Part shown: piece after piece, positions 37,121-50,040 of the stretch
Numbering within the stretch: the stretch's first letter is position 1
Layout of the letters: the number at the start of each line of letters is the position of its first letter
NCBI GenBank assembly: GCA_951213105.1
Contig: OX578142.1
Span: 117,877,065 to 117,941,064 of the forward strand
Direction: 5' to 3'
Length of the DNA stretch: 64,000 nt
Source: Amaurobius ferox
Taxonomy: Eukaryota > Arthropoda > Arachnida > Araneae > Amaurobiidae
Made by a program: the position numbers and the translations under genes
Notes under the pieces: generated by a model
The model's input: the letters and a program-made list of their open reading frames with translations, nothing else
Told to the model about the DNA's origin: nothing
Database searches by the model: none

Positions 37121-38154
37121 TCTATATAATAAATGGCAATGTCTGTGTGTGTGTGTCTTATACACTATACGTTCATCGATCGCGCGTCGGAGAGCTACGA
37201 AATTTGGCTACGAGATCCGGAGGGGGGGGGGGGAGGGACACGTGAAAACCGATTTTTAAAATGTTAATTATTTTTTTAGTTATTTAATGTTTTATGCGAT
37301 TTTGACCGTTTTTTGCCCATTTTTCTCCACGATCTAGGCGTCGTAGAAAAAAAAACAAATGACACCACCGGAAAGAGCAGACAATTGCGAGTAAAAGTAT
37401 ATCAATTTTAAATCTCAATTTCGATTTCTAATATTTTTTAAAGATCTTGAAACAAAAGTCACTCTTGGCTCAAAAAAAAAAAGGTTTTTGGTTTTTAAAT
37501 TTTCGCATAGTAAAAAATATTCATAATTTCGACTAATAATTTACATTTTTAGAAAACTCAAACATCTGGAATACTTACAAGGATTAATACTTATACTCTG
37601 GAGTATTACTTATATATATACAAGTCCAATATGGTCAAGAAATAATGAAAAGTGCCCGCAAGATCGCAATTTTAAAGACGTCATGATTTTATATTTCTCA
37701 GCGAAGATCCGATTCTTCCCCGACAGCCCCGCTTAGAAATGGGGGGGGGGGGTCATGCCGTTACAGGGGGTTAGAGTGATATTTTAATTGATAGATTTAA
37801 GAGCTTAGCATATGGTCAGTATAAAATTTAAATGATTGAATTATGGTGGATTGGATTGTGGTGATGTATTATATAAATCGGGTGAAATTATTATATTTAT
37901 ATTTTAAATGATAGAACGATATGGATTTTTGTAATGGATATTTTATTTTATTTATATTTTAAATGGATATTTTAATTTATGGATATATTAAATGGATATA
38001 TGGAACTATGGAATGAGATTATTTTAAAAGATATTAACGAAAAGCTTAAACACTGAAGAAATAAAAAAAATAAATAAAAAGAAAGTTATGGAGATTGTCG
38101 CCTTAAAATTTCATTATTAGTTTTAACGTCATTAAACTGAACCAAACTTTGTTA

Positions 38155-38370
38155 ACTCCACGGGGTTGAGGGATCGGTAGCCCAGTGGGAACTGCACTCG
38201 GTAGGCCCGGGTTCGATTCCCGCCACTGCCAAAACTGCAGCCGTTTTCATGCGGAGTACGATCACGTTAAACATATGGGTCCGTAAGTCCATCCGAGAGG
38301 TTGGTGATAGGGGAAGGAGGGTACGGTCCCTGGGGATGCCTCCCCCACTGGGTTCCGGTCTAAATTGGGT
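38155..38370 (+). mobile_element. tRNA-headed SINE, copy A (3'-truncated)
   Basis: tRNA-like head with box A-like tagcccagtgg (38178-38188) and a perfect box B gggttcgattcccgcc (38208-38223). The shared body gcggagtacgatcacgttaa, ggttggtgataggggaagga follows. It stops after ggttccggtctaaattgggt, without the 3' block or CAA tail. Confidence 0.85.
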
Positions 38371-38396
38371 GAATAAAAAGAAAGTTATGGAGATTG

Positions 38397-38680
38397 TCGC
38401 GGAGGACGCGGTAGCCCAATGGTTAGCGCGCGGGAATTGCACTCGGTAGGCCCTGGTTTGATTCCCTCCACTGTCAAAACTGCCGCCGTGTTCAGGCGGA
38501 GTACGATCACGTTAAACATGTGGGAAAGTAAGTCCTTCCGTCAGGTTGGTGGTAGGGGAAGGAGGGTACTGTCCCTGTGGATGTCTCCCCCACTGGGTTC
38601 CGGTCTAAATTGTGTGGCACTTCCTGGCCGTCCAAACAGTTATCTTACACTTTTCTGGTAGGCCGCGCCAGCGAGTTTTC
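38397..38680 (+). mobile_element. tRNA-headed SINE, copy B
   Basis: Box A tagcccaatggttagcgcg (38412-38430) and weakened box B ggtttgattcc are followed by the full body and the 3' block (ggccgtccaaacagttatc). The CAA tail is absent. Between copies A and B is a segment (about 38371-38399) that also precedes copy A at 38072-38100, indicating a local duplication. Confidence 0.85.
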
Positions 38681-38749
38681 CACGGTCAGAATTTGCCACG
38701 GTCAGAATTTTCAAGGGTAGCGAACAGGCTGGTCGTCAAAGGCGGCTAG

Positions 38750-39741
38750 TATATAATTTACATACTAACAAAGCATTTGCCTATATTAAGTGTCATTTCC
38801 CTGCCATGCTGTATTTATTTGTCTTAAAACGAAATTTGCATTTTCTATTTAATTTCCCCAAAATTATCACTGTTACTGATTTTTTTTTTCTAGTTTAAAC
38901 CACCCATGTTAAAATCGAATGCAGAAAACAGGTTAAAAAATAGAAAAATAATATATTGTAGCATGAAAGATGAAAAAGCCCGTTTAGAGAAAATGACCCA
39001 TACGTTTGTCGTGCGCATGATTATAACAAAACTCTTGTATCTGGAAACAAAAATATTACTAATTATGATGCAAAATTATCCATTCAAGAAATTATATCTT
39101 AAAATCAAAACATTCGTAAAATTAAAGTTTTTAAAATTTAAATTTTAAACTTAATAAATTTTAATTCTCCGTGGAGTCTATATTAAAAACTATAGTGACA
39201 TTTTATTTAATTATTAAATATAATTTTAAGTACTTTTTTAAAATGCAAACTTTTTAAGCTGTGTTGTAAATGATATAACCCCCCCCCCCCCCCAGTTACA
39301 TTGAGTGAGAAACTACTTCTTGCCCTTCCTGAAAGGTAAAATATATTTAGTCTGACCATTAAAGATTCTAAAGTAATTATCAAATTCGTTCTTTATTTAA
39401 TTATACTGGAAACATATGTTACTGCTTATCAAACATGATCGTTATTAATTACAAAACTTATTCCATGAATTTCAAACAGTGGGAGAACTTTTGAGACCAG
39501 AGATTTATATTTTGAGACCAGGGTTTTATTATCTCGAGAGACCAGAGTGGTGGTCAGCCTTAGTAAGACGAATATCAAATTATTTTTTAACTTGGCGTAT
39601 GAGTATATTGCATACCTCCAATGACATGGAATACTTATTGAACACATATTAATATTCGCACTGCCACGGTGTTGGGCACAGCATGAGACACTAGTTGGTT
39701 CAACCTTTAAGACAGACTCAACATTTTTTATCAATTGTTGC
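38750..39741. other. No recognisable gene; C-run
   Basis: AT-rich. Contains a run of about 14 C at 39280-39293. Short frames at 38906-39148 and 39429-39743 lack any domain. Confidence 0.45.
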
Positions 39742-39755
39742 ACACCACAACCACC

Positions 39756-40144
39756 AGGGCCAACGGCCGTACCGTGCTGAAAACACCGGTTCTCGTTAGA
39801 TCACCGAAGTCAAGCAGCATCAGGCGCGGCTAGTACTTGGTGGGTGACCACCTCGGAACACCGCGTGCTGTTGGCCATCTCGGGTGCGGTATCCCCGTGG
39901 TTTGCGCGCTAGATTTGCACGCTACCACAAATGCCGCCGTGTTCATGCGGAGTACGATCACGTTAAACATGTGGGTCAGTAAGTCCTTCCGAGAGGTTGG
40001 TGGTAGGGGAAGGAGGATACGGTCCCTGTGGATGCCTCCCCCACTGGGTTCCGGTCTAAATTGGGTGGCACTTCCCGGCCGTCCATACAGTTACCTTACA
40101 CCTTTCTGGTAGGTCGGACGGTCTGGGTCTCAACAACAACAACA
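39756..40144 (+). mobile_element. 5S rRNA-headed SINE with (CAA)n tail and 14-bp TSD, copy 2
   Basis: 389 bases with a perfect 14-bp target duplication acaccacaaccacc (39742-39755 and 40145-40158). 5S-like head at 39758-39876: ccaacggccgtaccgtgctg, gatcaccgaagtcaagcag, ggtgaccacctcggaacacc, gctgttggc. A decayed tRNA-like segment (gcggtatccccgtggtttgc) with no box B follows, then the shared body, the 3' block ggtaggtcggacggtctggg and (CAA)n. It is better conserved in the 5S part than copy 1. Confidence 0.94.
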
Positions 40145-40158
40145 ACACCACAACCACC

Positions 40159-41189
40159 TTCACATCTCGGGTATTTGCTTAAGTCTGCTATTCCCGTGTT
40201 TTGTATTCCGGTGATCTTTTTTTACCTGGCTTTTAGGAAAGATATCTTCCTTCTTGAAACCCGTACTTGGTTGGTGTTGTTTTGTCGCTCATAAGCAAAT
40301 ATTAATTTAGTGGTCGGTATTTATTGGATGTTGGTTCGCCTCCTTTTTATGCTTTGGGTTGATACGCAGCGTGGTTTCGGTGCAACCAGGCTATGTGTCT
40401 TTATTACCTGTAGCTTCAAACTTAGTTGTTTATAACCCATAAATATTCTAACTATCTGATTTGCTGTAAATATTGGGGACGCTCAGTCTGGCCTATTCTT
40501 TAGCTAATCTCATCACTAGTTCTTTGTTGTCGTTTTAATGTTCTGATTTATCGATATGTCTGGGCGCTGTTTTTTGCTTCACATGAACTGCATCCAGTAT
40601 TATGAATCTTCTCCTTTTGGCTATAATCCCCTCTTTCTAAGATCCTTTCTACGGTTACAATTAGAATAATACTAGATTATTATATCCACGGTGAACTTAA
40701 GTTTAATTTTAATTTATTAATCTCTTAATTTTCTTACACGCTGAGCGCTGCATTGTATAAGTATCATATTTAATCTTACTGAACATTAAATTCAATCAAA
40801 TCTAATAAAGTGGAATTAAAGTGGAATTGATTTTTTTCGAGGTGGAATTGATTTTTTTATTATTTAAATGCAATACAGCTATATTCATAAAATACTAATA
40901 TGTTAAAAAATAGCGTCTCTCTCAATTTCATTTCATGTTATAAAACATACTCCTTAGCGAGTTATCTTACAAACAAGTGTAAAATTACAACTTATTGCTG
41001 TTGAAACAAGTATCGTACATTAGACTAATATCATCCCATTTCCTTGAAAGTTGCTATTACTTATTTTTCCCGGGAATTCAATTCATTCAAAATTTGATCA
41101 ACTTCTACTATTTATCACATCTTCCAACATGGTAAAATTGATAACTGCAGGAAACGAATATTTGTCTACATACAATACTAAATGCAAGA
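40159..41189. other. No recognisable feature
   Basis: No coding, RNA or repeat signal supported. Base composition is slightly less AT-rich up to about 40640. Confidence 0.4.
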
Positions 41190-41530
41190 AAGGAGAAAAG
41201 ACAAATCTGATGCTTCTATATTCTCTAAGCGCATCAGGGAGACAGCCGACACAAATATGATAACAAAGAAAAAACGAAGATAGCATCGGATTTTTTCCCC
41301 TACCTTTTTTGTGTGATTTCGAGTGTCCACGAAGTATCTAGATTAAGATAGATAACCGCTTGATCGGGAAGAAATTGGGAATAAATGGAAGGAGTTCTTT
41401 GGCATTCATTCCGATCTTCAAGGGGAAGGTGTAACTACGTTTCTATTAGAACGCCCCAATATGGGAAGTCGAAAATGTGATCGTGTAGCTTTTATGAAAA
41501 AGAGAAAAAAAGGAAAAAAAAATCATAACG
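41190..41530 (+). mobile_element. Family R3, copy 3
   Basis: Blocks: agacaaatctgatgcttcta, cagccgacacaaatatgat, agtatctagattaagatag, gaataaatggaagga and ggcattcattccgatctt. Truncated before the attaggtttcc block. Confidence 0.62.
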
Positions 41531-42041
41531 CGAATGTACAGTCAGTCAGTTATTTGAAGGGGACTTTGGAGTTAATATCACTAATATTAAAGATATACGG
41601 CATACATATGTTGACTAATAAATAATTGATGTAACTTTAGAACAAAAATTCGAAATTTTCCGCTAAATTCAATATCAAGAATTTTTAAAGAACATATACA
41701 CCTATTGCAATGTATGTACTACCCACGTAAATCTAGGGAATTTTTATTCTTCGTTTGATAGATTTCTGATAGACCTGATTAAACTTCACCAGAAGTAATT
41801 CAAAGTACAGTGAAATTGCGAATTAGTTTATTAAATTCTGTTACGCCCTAATCCAATTGAAAATGAGTTAAACCCTAATCCAATTGAAAATGAGTAAATC
41901 CTAATTATTACTATAATTATTCCCAATATGTGTTACACGTAATTACTTAAAATGTATATACATTTTTTACACTGAATTTTCAACGATTGCTTATTATTTC
42001 ATTAAAATATTTTGTTTATGAAATCGATGCATGTTAAATAT
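41531..42041. other. No recognisable feature
   Basis: AT-rich. A 31-base local repeat of aaccctaatccaattgaaaa occurs at 41848-41897. Confidence 0.45.
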
Positions 42042-42240
42042 GAAATACTACAAGTTTTAAGAAATTAATTAATTTGAAATACTACAAGTTTTAAGAAAAA
42101 AATTAATTTGAAATACTACAAGTTTTAAGAAATGAAAATCATTTGAAATACTACAAGTTTTAGGAGAAAATTTGAAATATGAAATACTACAAGTTTTAAG
42201 AAAAACTGTAAATAGGAAATACTACAGGTTTTAAGAAAAT
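42042..42240. repeat. 34-36-bp minisatellite, six copies
   Basis: The core gaaatactacaagtttta starts at 42042, 42076, 42110, 42145, 42181 and 42216. Linkers between cores vary in sequence and length (aattaatt-like or aaaac-like), so the core is conserved better than the spacers. Confidence 0.95.
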
Positions 42241-43189
42241 CTTTATAGTAAACAGAGGACAAAGTATGATGTAAAGTGCAAACAAGATACTTAGATTGTT
42301 CTATCACAATGCTGTGGAATTTAACAAAAGGCTCTGGTGTAAAAGAATAAATTAAGGTAACTTCATTATTCATGTGATGAAAATTCTAGTTTAGTGTTTA
42401 CGTGGACCTTTAATACCTATTACAATACCTTAAATAAAATTTGCGAAAAATAAAACTTAATAAATTTAAATTTTACAAGATACACTTTTATATTATATAC
42501 AGGAAAAATGTTTTAGCCATTTGCGGTCATGAAAACGTAGAAATTGTATCTATAGAGATTTCGGGATAAACATGTTGCCATCCCACTATGAAAATTGCCG
42601 TGGAAATTTTCACTTACATATCTTAAACTAGAAAGGTGTTGATGTTGATGCTACTATGTATTATTCAAACAGTATAATGATGTGCATTATATCATAATTC
42701 TTCCTTATCATTACATTCTTTTACACTACTTTTTCTTTCAATATAAAGGTACCCAGATTCAGTATATATAGTACATATACAAATCTTTCGATTTAGATCA
42801 ATGGTCATAAGGTAGACACGTGCATAACGCTTATACAGATTTCTATATAATTCCAGCTTCGTTAATGTATTATACAAGTTTGACACTTTATATCGATTTA
42901 CCCAATGTAAATGACGATGTTCACAGCCCAGAATCAACTTTCCATATGGATTAATCTTGGAATGCAAAATTTGTCACAAATGTCGGAATCACTCATTAAT
43001 GTTCGACTTAGATATTGTTCTTTCTGATCACACTGTATTGTCGTTGCCTCTGGCCAGATTGGTCAGTGGTTGTTACGACGAAATTTAACTGCAATATTAT
43101 CAGTCAATAGAAAACAATAGTAAAACGACATAAATGCACTTGCAAAAATGGAAAAAATAAAAGAAGTCGACGCACCCCCCCAAAATTAT
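42241..43189. other. No recognisable feature
   Basis: AT-rich. A 91-codon minus-strand frame at 42692-42967 shows no domain and is not called as a gene. Confidence 0.4.
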
Positions 43190-43199
43190 TTTAGAACAA

Positions 43200-43520
43200 T
43201 ATATTATCTTTCTACCTATATTATCTATCTGTCGTACGGTCATGAAATTTGGTACACATGTACTTCAGGGCCCGAATAGGTGCACATCGGTGCACATTTC
43301 TTTTAATTTCGCTGAGTTTTTTAGTTATTTTATCTTTTAGTTCAATTTAAAACGATTTTAGGCGATATTCCCACAAATCATTTCAGTAACGACCTAAAAT
43401 ATTCTCATAGAATTTCCATCTTAACACCATCGGAAGGATCGAAAAATTATTTTTCAAACAAAATCGCATGAACGAAATCCATGCGATTTGTAGATATATT
43501 TTCGTGAAATTTAAAATTAT
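43200..43520 (+). mobile_element. Diverged repeat related to the 5' part of 37121-38749
   Basis: Shares with 37140-37440 the order tcgtacggtcatgaaatttgg-like, a ttagttattt word, cgattttRRgcgaW, a caccatcggaa word (caccaccggaa at 37364) and a degenerate AT-rich tail. Sequence to about 44100 may belong to it; a cccgtgcaactccggg hairpin is at 44117-44132. Boundaries are not resolved. Confidence 0.35.
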
Positions 43521-46109
<2,589 letters not shown>

Positions 46110-46139
46110 GGCCCGTAAATACCATATGCATCCACTCAA

Positions 46140-48060
46140 GCTAAAAAACTAATTCAACAAGTTTTAATTTGTAGATAACTAATTTGGGAGATACCCTAGT
46201 GTTGATTAGATTTTGGTACGATTCGGGGAAAAGGAATCCACCTTGTTTTGCGAAACGGCCCTCAAAATCTAAAGTAAAAGACTACATATGATCAAATGTG
46301 TCAATTAAATGCTTGTTTCATACGTAATTTTTGACTATGAAAAGAATAAGACAGACCATATTACTTCTGTAGGACTAGTCGTTAGCGAGATAATTTAGTT
46401 TTTTCACACTTTTGCTAAGCTGCCTTTGAACATATCTCGAGGTACAAAATGAAAACGAAAATTGAATTAGAAGTTTAGTGTGATTTCAAATATTTGTGCG
46501 TGCTATTTTCTGCAATTAAACTCAATTTAATGATTTATTAAAGAAATAAAGAGAAAATGAATTTGAGTATATATTATTTTCTTTCCTTTCATATGAAATT
46601 GAGTCAGATTTTTATTTTGACCTACAAGTACAGGGAAGTACAATATACGGTAAGGGAAGATAAGGAAAGTATTAGAATCATGTCAAAAATCGCACCTCGA
46701 GTTTTAGATAGTTGTATACGTTTCGAGCACTAAACACGAAATAACTATTTCTAGCTTCATGTCCGCCTGTACAACGTCTGTATCCACTGTAGCTGAGAAA
46801 TGAATTGACCAAATTTCACAAAATTTGTTAGATAAGTCACTGCGGTGCTGATTAAATTTTGATACGATTTGAAAAATAAAATAATCTGTCTTTTCTTGCG
46901 AAATGATCCGCAAAAATCGTCAAAATCTAAAAATAAAGACTACGTCTGCTCAAATGTATCAATTAAATTGTTGTTTTATACGCAATTTTCGACGACGAAA
47001 ATAATAATCCCATAACCCTATGTCTAACCGTTCTCGAGATGTTTTAGATTTTTTACATTTTTGCTACGTCACCAGTGGAAGTACGTCCAGTTGCCAAATA
47101 AAAATGAAAATTGAATTAGAATAGCAAATTCAGTGGGATTTCAAATAATTAACCGTGTTATTATGTATAAATAAATTGAATTAAATGAATTATGACAGAA
47201 AGGAAGAGAAAATGTGTTTGAGTCTGCAGGGAAAGTCATGTTCTACTACCCACATCAGATTTTTACTTTATCTACAGTACATGATAATGTATTGGGGAAG
47301 TATTGGAATTGTGTCAAAAGTCAAACGCGAGTTTTTGACAGATTTACACGTTTCCAGCACTCTAGAACAGGAAAAATCAATTTTTAATGTTGTTGTTGTC
47401 GTGTTCCTAACATTACAACTAAGGAAGAATGAGTGCACTGCTTCTGTTTAGTCTAATGACCCGGGGCACCCGAAGGTAGAAGTCTGACTTCTGTCCCAAA
47501 TAAGACATTACAACATCCATGCCCGCAGGCGGGACTCGAACCCGCAATCTGGCAGCCGAGCCATCACGAGGAAACACCTGCCTCTTTGACCGCTCGGCCA
47601 CCACATCGGCAATTTTTAATGTGATGTCTGTGTGTGTGTATGTGTGTGCGTGTAATGTATGTAACCACTCTATCTCACAAACTAACGGACCAAGTTTCAC
47701 AACATTTTGTAGCTTACCATCCTGCACTTGTGGGTTATCATGGTGCTGATTACATTTTGGTACGATTCGAAAACGAAAGGAACCTGCCTAGTTTTGAAAC
47801 ACATCGTCACATCCTGAAATAAAACTAAATATTCTCAAATGCATGAATTAAATGCTGGTTGATTTTATACGTAATTTTGGACGAAAAATGTAATAAAACA
47901 ACTCCTGACAAACCGTTATCGAGCTATATCAGTTTTTTTCACATTTTTGCAACGCCGCCTTTGACAATACATCCAGTTGCCAAATAAAAGAAAACATTTA
48001 AGTGAAATTGCAATATTTGTGCAATTAAATTCAATTTAATGAATCACGAAAGAAAACAAG
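46140..48060 (+). repeat. Three tandem copies of a family M-related repeat (about 0.6 kb each)
   Basis: Copies at about 46170-46680, 46681-47290 and 47291-48060 (the last enlarged by a SINE). Shared blocks: gaaagtattagaatcatgtc/gaagtattggaattgtgtc, acgcgagtttt, cacgaaata or the SINE site, ggtgctgattaWattttgRta, cgattcgaaaa, atgcttgttt, tttttcacaYttttgc and ccagttgccaaataaaa. The starting block resembles the gggaaagtattgtgac start of family M, but the downstream part differs. Confidence 0.7.
47390..47610 (-). mobile_element. tRNA-headed SINE (Ser/Leu-type head), 11-bp TSD
   Basis: 221 bases on the minus strand with a perfect target duplication aatttttaatg (47379-47389 and 47611-47621). Read 5' to 3' from 47610: GCCGATGTGGTGGCCGAGCG includes box A TGGCCGAGCGG. 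A long variable-arm-like region follows, then box B GGTTCGAGTCC inside a paired GCGGGTTCGAGTCCCGC arm. This resembles a class II tRNA (Ser or Leu). A unique body of about 110 bases follows (ATGGATGTTGTAATG, TCGGGTGCCCCGGG), then a (CAA)n tail. The undamaged box A and B and perfect TSD suggest a young insertion. Confidence 0.93.
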
Positions 48061-49066
48061 AAAGATCAATCATGCATAAAGCATTGATTATGAAACACTT
48101 TCCAACTTCAATGCAATTTTGTACAAACATCTCTCAAATGCGATACATTCCTCTGTAATATTTTTAAAATTATCACAATACTACATTAATTTATTATATT
48201 TGAAAACTTCATCGAGAAAAATGAACTTCATTCAAATGACGGCATTGAAATATAAATTGCCTGGTTTAAACATCTCTAAAATGCGATATATTCCTCGGCA
48301 ATATTTTTAAAATTATCATAACACTACAATAATTTATTATATTTGAAAACTTCATAGAAAACAAATGAACTTTATTCAATTGACGTCATCGAAATATAAA
48401 TCACCTCTGTATAAAAGCAGCATTTCATTCATAATCATTTTTAAAATCGTTTAATTCATCACAATACTATAATAATTTATATTATTTAAAAATTTGTTAT
48501 CCATCATATTTATTTTGAAATGTGAACCTTTTCTCATATATAAAATAATTAAAATCTTGGAAAGATATTTATTATATAATATATCTCTTTTTTCTTTCTC
48601 GAGGATATAACTAGAGTCAGACTTTAATTGGATTTGTTTTTCTCCCTATATTGAATAATTTTTATTTAAAAAACTACCTAACATATTTTACTGAAATTTT
48701 TTTATATATTTTATGGGATAATGTGAATATTTCCTAAAATTTTCGAAGCAATTAGTGAATTTCGCTTAAATTCTTTGTGAAATTCGCTTAAAAAATGTTT
48801 GAAACATTGGGTCCCAAAGGATTCAATGTATTTCATTTTTTCAATCCGGGTTCAATAAAAAACTAATTGGGTGATATTATTCATTTATATTCCCATAGGT
48901 CCCACAGACCGTCTGAAAAATATACTAAAATTTCATTTTGATAAAGTTATTTTTACGGTAGTTATCGTGTAACGGACAGACAGACAGACAGACAGGTAGA
49001 CAAACAGACAGATAGAATGAACAAAGTCATTAACACTTTCCACTATGTTGTAAAGTGTTAAAAAAG
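48060..49066 (+). mobile_element. Interspersed repeat family R4, copy 1
   Basis: Shares with 52950-53965 the blocks gcataaagcattgattatga, atgcgatacattc, gacgtcatcgaaatataaat, tatattttatgggataat, taattgggYgatattattca and the end gataaagttatWtttacggY, cggacagacagacag, aaagtgttaaaaa. It has an internal tandem duplication of about 150 bases (48130-48410). Class unknown, no coding capacity. Confidence 0.68.
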
Positions 49067-49139
49067 AGAAAATGAATTTGAGTTTTTTAGGGAAACTCAT
49101 GTGCTGCCTACAACATATTTTTTTTTCATTTGTAAACAT
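49067..49139 (+). mobile_element. Family M 3'-end fragment
   Basis: ttagggaaactcatgtgctg at about 49088 matches the terminal block of family M copies. The rest is absent. Confidence 0.45.
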
Positions 49140-49600
49140 ACCCACTGAATTGGTGACATTATTAGATGAATATTTATCTACTGATATATGTAAGATACAG
49201 GAAAAGGAAAGTCTGAATTTTTCATATTCTTGAAAGACCTGAAGGAGATATACGACAAAATATAATAAAGAGAAACAAAAATATAATCTTATTTTTTTCT
49301 ACTCTTTTCAATAGAATTTTGAGTGTTTGCGAAACATCTAGATTAAGATAAATAGCCACACGATCAGGAAGGTATGGAGAATAAATGGAAGAAGGAGCAT
49401 GACTAAGGATTCCTTCCAGACGAGATTTCAAGAGGTGGCTCATATGATTAGGTTTCCTCTGGGATGGCCTTCGTCAGATAGGTGGATAAATAGATTGCTT
49501 GTTCGCAGCACTATATCAGTTTTTCGCATCAAAAGATGGATAGAATAAATCAATCAGTGATTTGAAGTGGACTTTGATGTTCATATATGGCGGTTTTGAC
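49140..49600 (+). mobile_element. Family R3, copy 4
   Basis: Blocks: aagtctgaatttttcatatt, agacctgaaggagatatac, acatctagattaagataa, gaataaatggaagaagga, cagacgagatttcaaga and attaggtttcctctgggat. It is the most complete of the four copies with 34040. Confidence 0.65.
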
Positions 49601-49700
49601 AGATAATTTAAACTAAATGATAAATCCACATATTTTTATGAAGAAACATGATCAAAAATATGATTTGAGGAGGTGCAAATACAGCGTATGTTTAGAAGTG

Positions 49701-49768
49701 TTGTTGTTGAGACCCAGACTGTCCGATCTACCAGAAAGGTGTAAGGTAACAGTTTGGATGGCCAGGAA
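49701..49768 (-). mobile_element. 5'-truncated SINE 3' end, 15-bp TSD
   Basis: On the minus strand these 68 bases are only the 3' block of the 5S/tRNA-headed SINE (tccaaactgttaccttacac, agatcggacagtctgggtc) plus the (CAA)n tail. Flanks gtatgtttagaagtg (49686-49700) and gtatgtttaaaagtg (49769-49783) form a 15-bp target duplication with one change. The same insertion appears at 54829-54896 in the second copy. Confidence 0.88.
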
Positions 49769-49879
49769 GTATGTTTAAAAGTGTGAATAAATTTTATTGT
49801 ACCAATGAGGAATGCAACAGAAAACATTTTATACAAATTAAATTACGTGAAATCTAAGGTGCAGAGTCAACTTCGACAA

Positions 49880-50040
49880 TAAGAGCTTACAATTCAGTCC
49901 TAATAGCTCAACGGTATAGTGTCGGCTGGCCAGTATGACAATCAGTAGTTCGATTCCCGGTTGGAGCAGAACGGTATTGTATAAACGTTCACCAGGGTGT
50001 TTGTTAAGTGTACGTAATATCACGGGGATGTGAAAATCAT
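49880..50040 (+). mobile_element. tRNA-derived SINE, second family, partial
   Basis: Box A tagctcaacgg (49904-49914) and box B agttcgattcc (49947-49957). The preceding aagagcttacaattcagtcc matches the 33115 and 33511 copies. It is duplicated at about 55008-55168. Confidence 0.7.

Larger units (their letters stand above)
37121..38749 (+). mobile_element. Candidate Helitron-like element of a second family, with nested SINEs
   Basis: Starts TCTATATAATAAATGGCAATG at 37121 after an A and ends GTCAAAGGCGGCTAG at 38749 before a T. The 5' TC, 3' CTAG and A|T flank match Helitron rules. The 5' region has a (GT)n tract (37141-37157), then gagctacgaaatttggctac and G9-10 runs (37220 and 37741). Two SINE copies sit near its right end. 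No helicase or Rep frame is visible. Alternatively the two ends belong to different insertions; only one example is present, so confidence is moderate. Confidence 0.45.

Noticed and set aside
38249..38661. Arg-rich protein frames over the SINE bodies (38152-38661, 39837-40112, 31212-31412)
   Set aside because: They arise from the GC-rich SINE body read in one frame; the same peptide recurs wherever the SINE does, with no other coding evidence.
47521..47610. Functional tRNA-Ser or tRNA-Leu gene on the minus strand
   Set aside because: The acceptor stem does not pair convincingly, and the sequence continues into a SINE body and tail within an 11-bp TSD.
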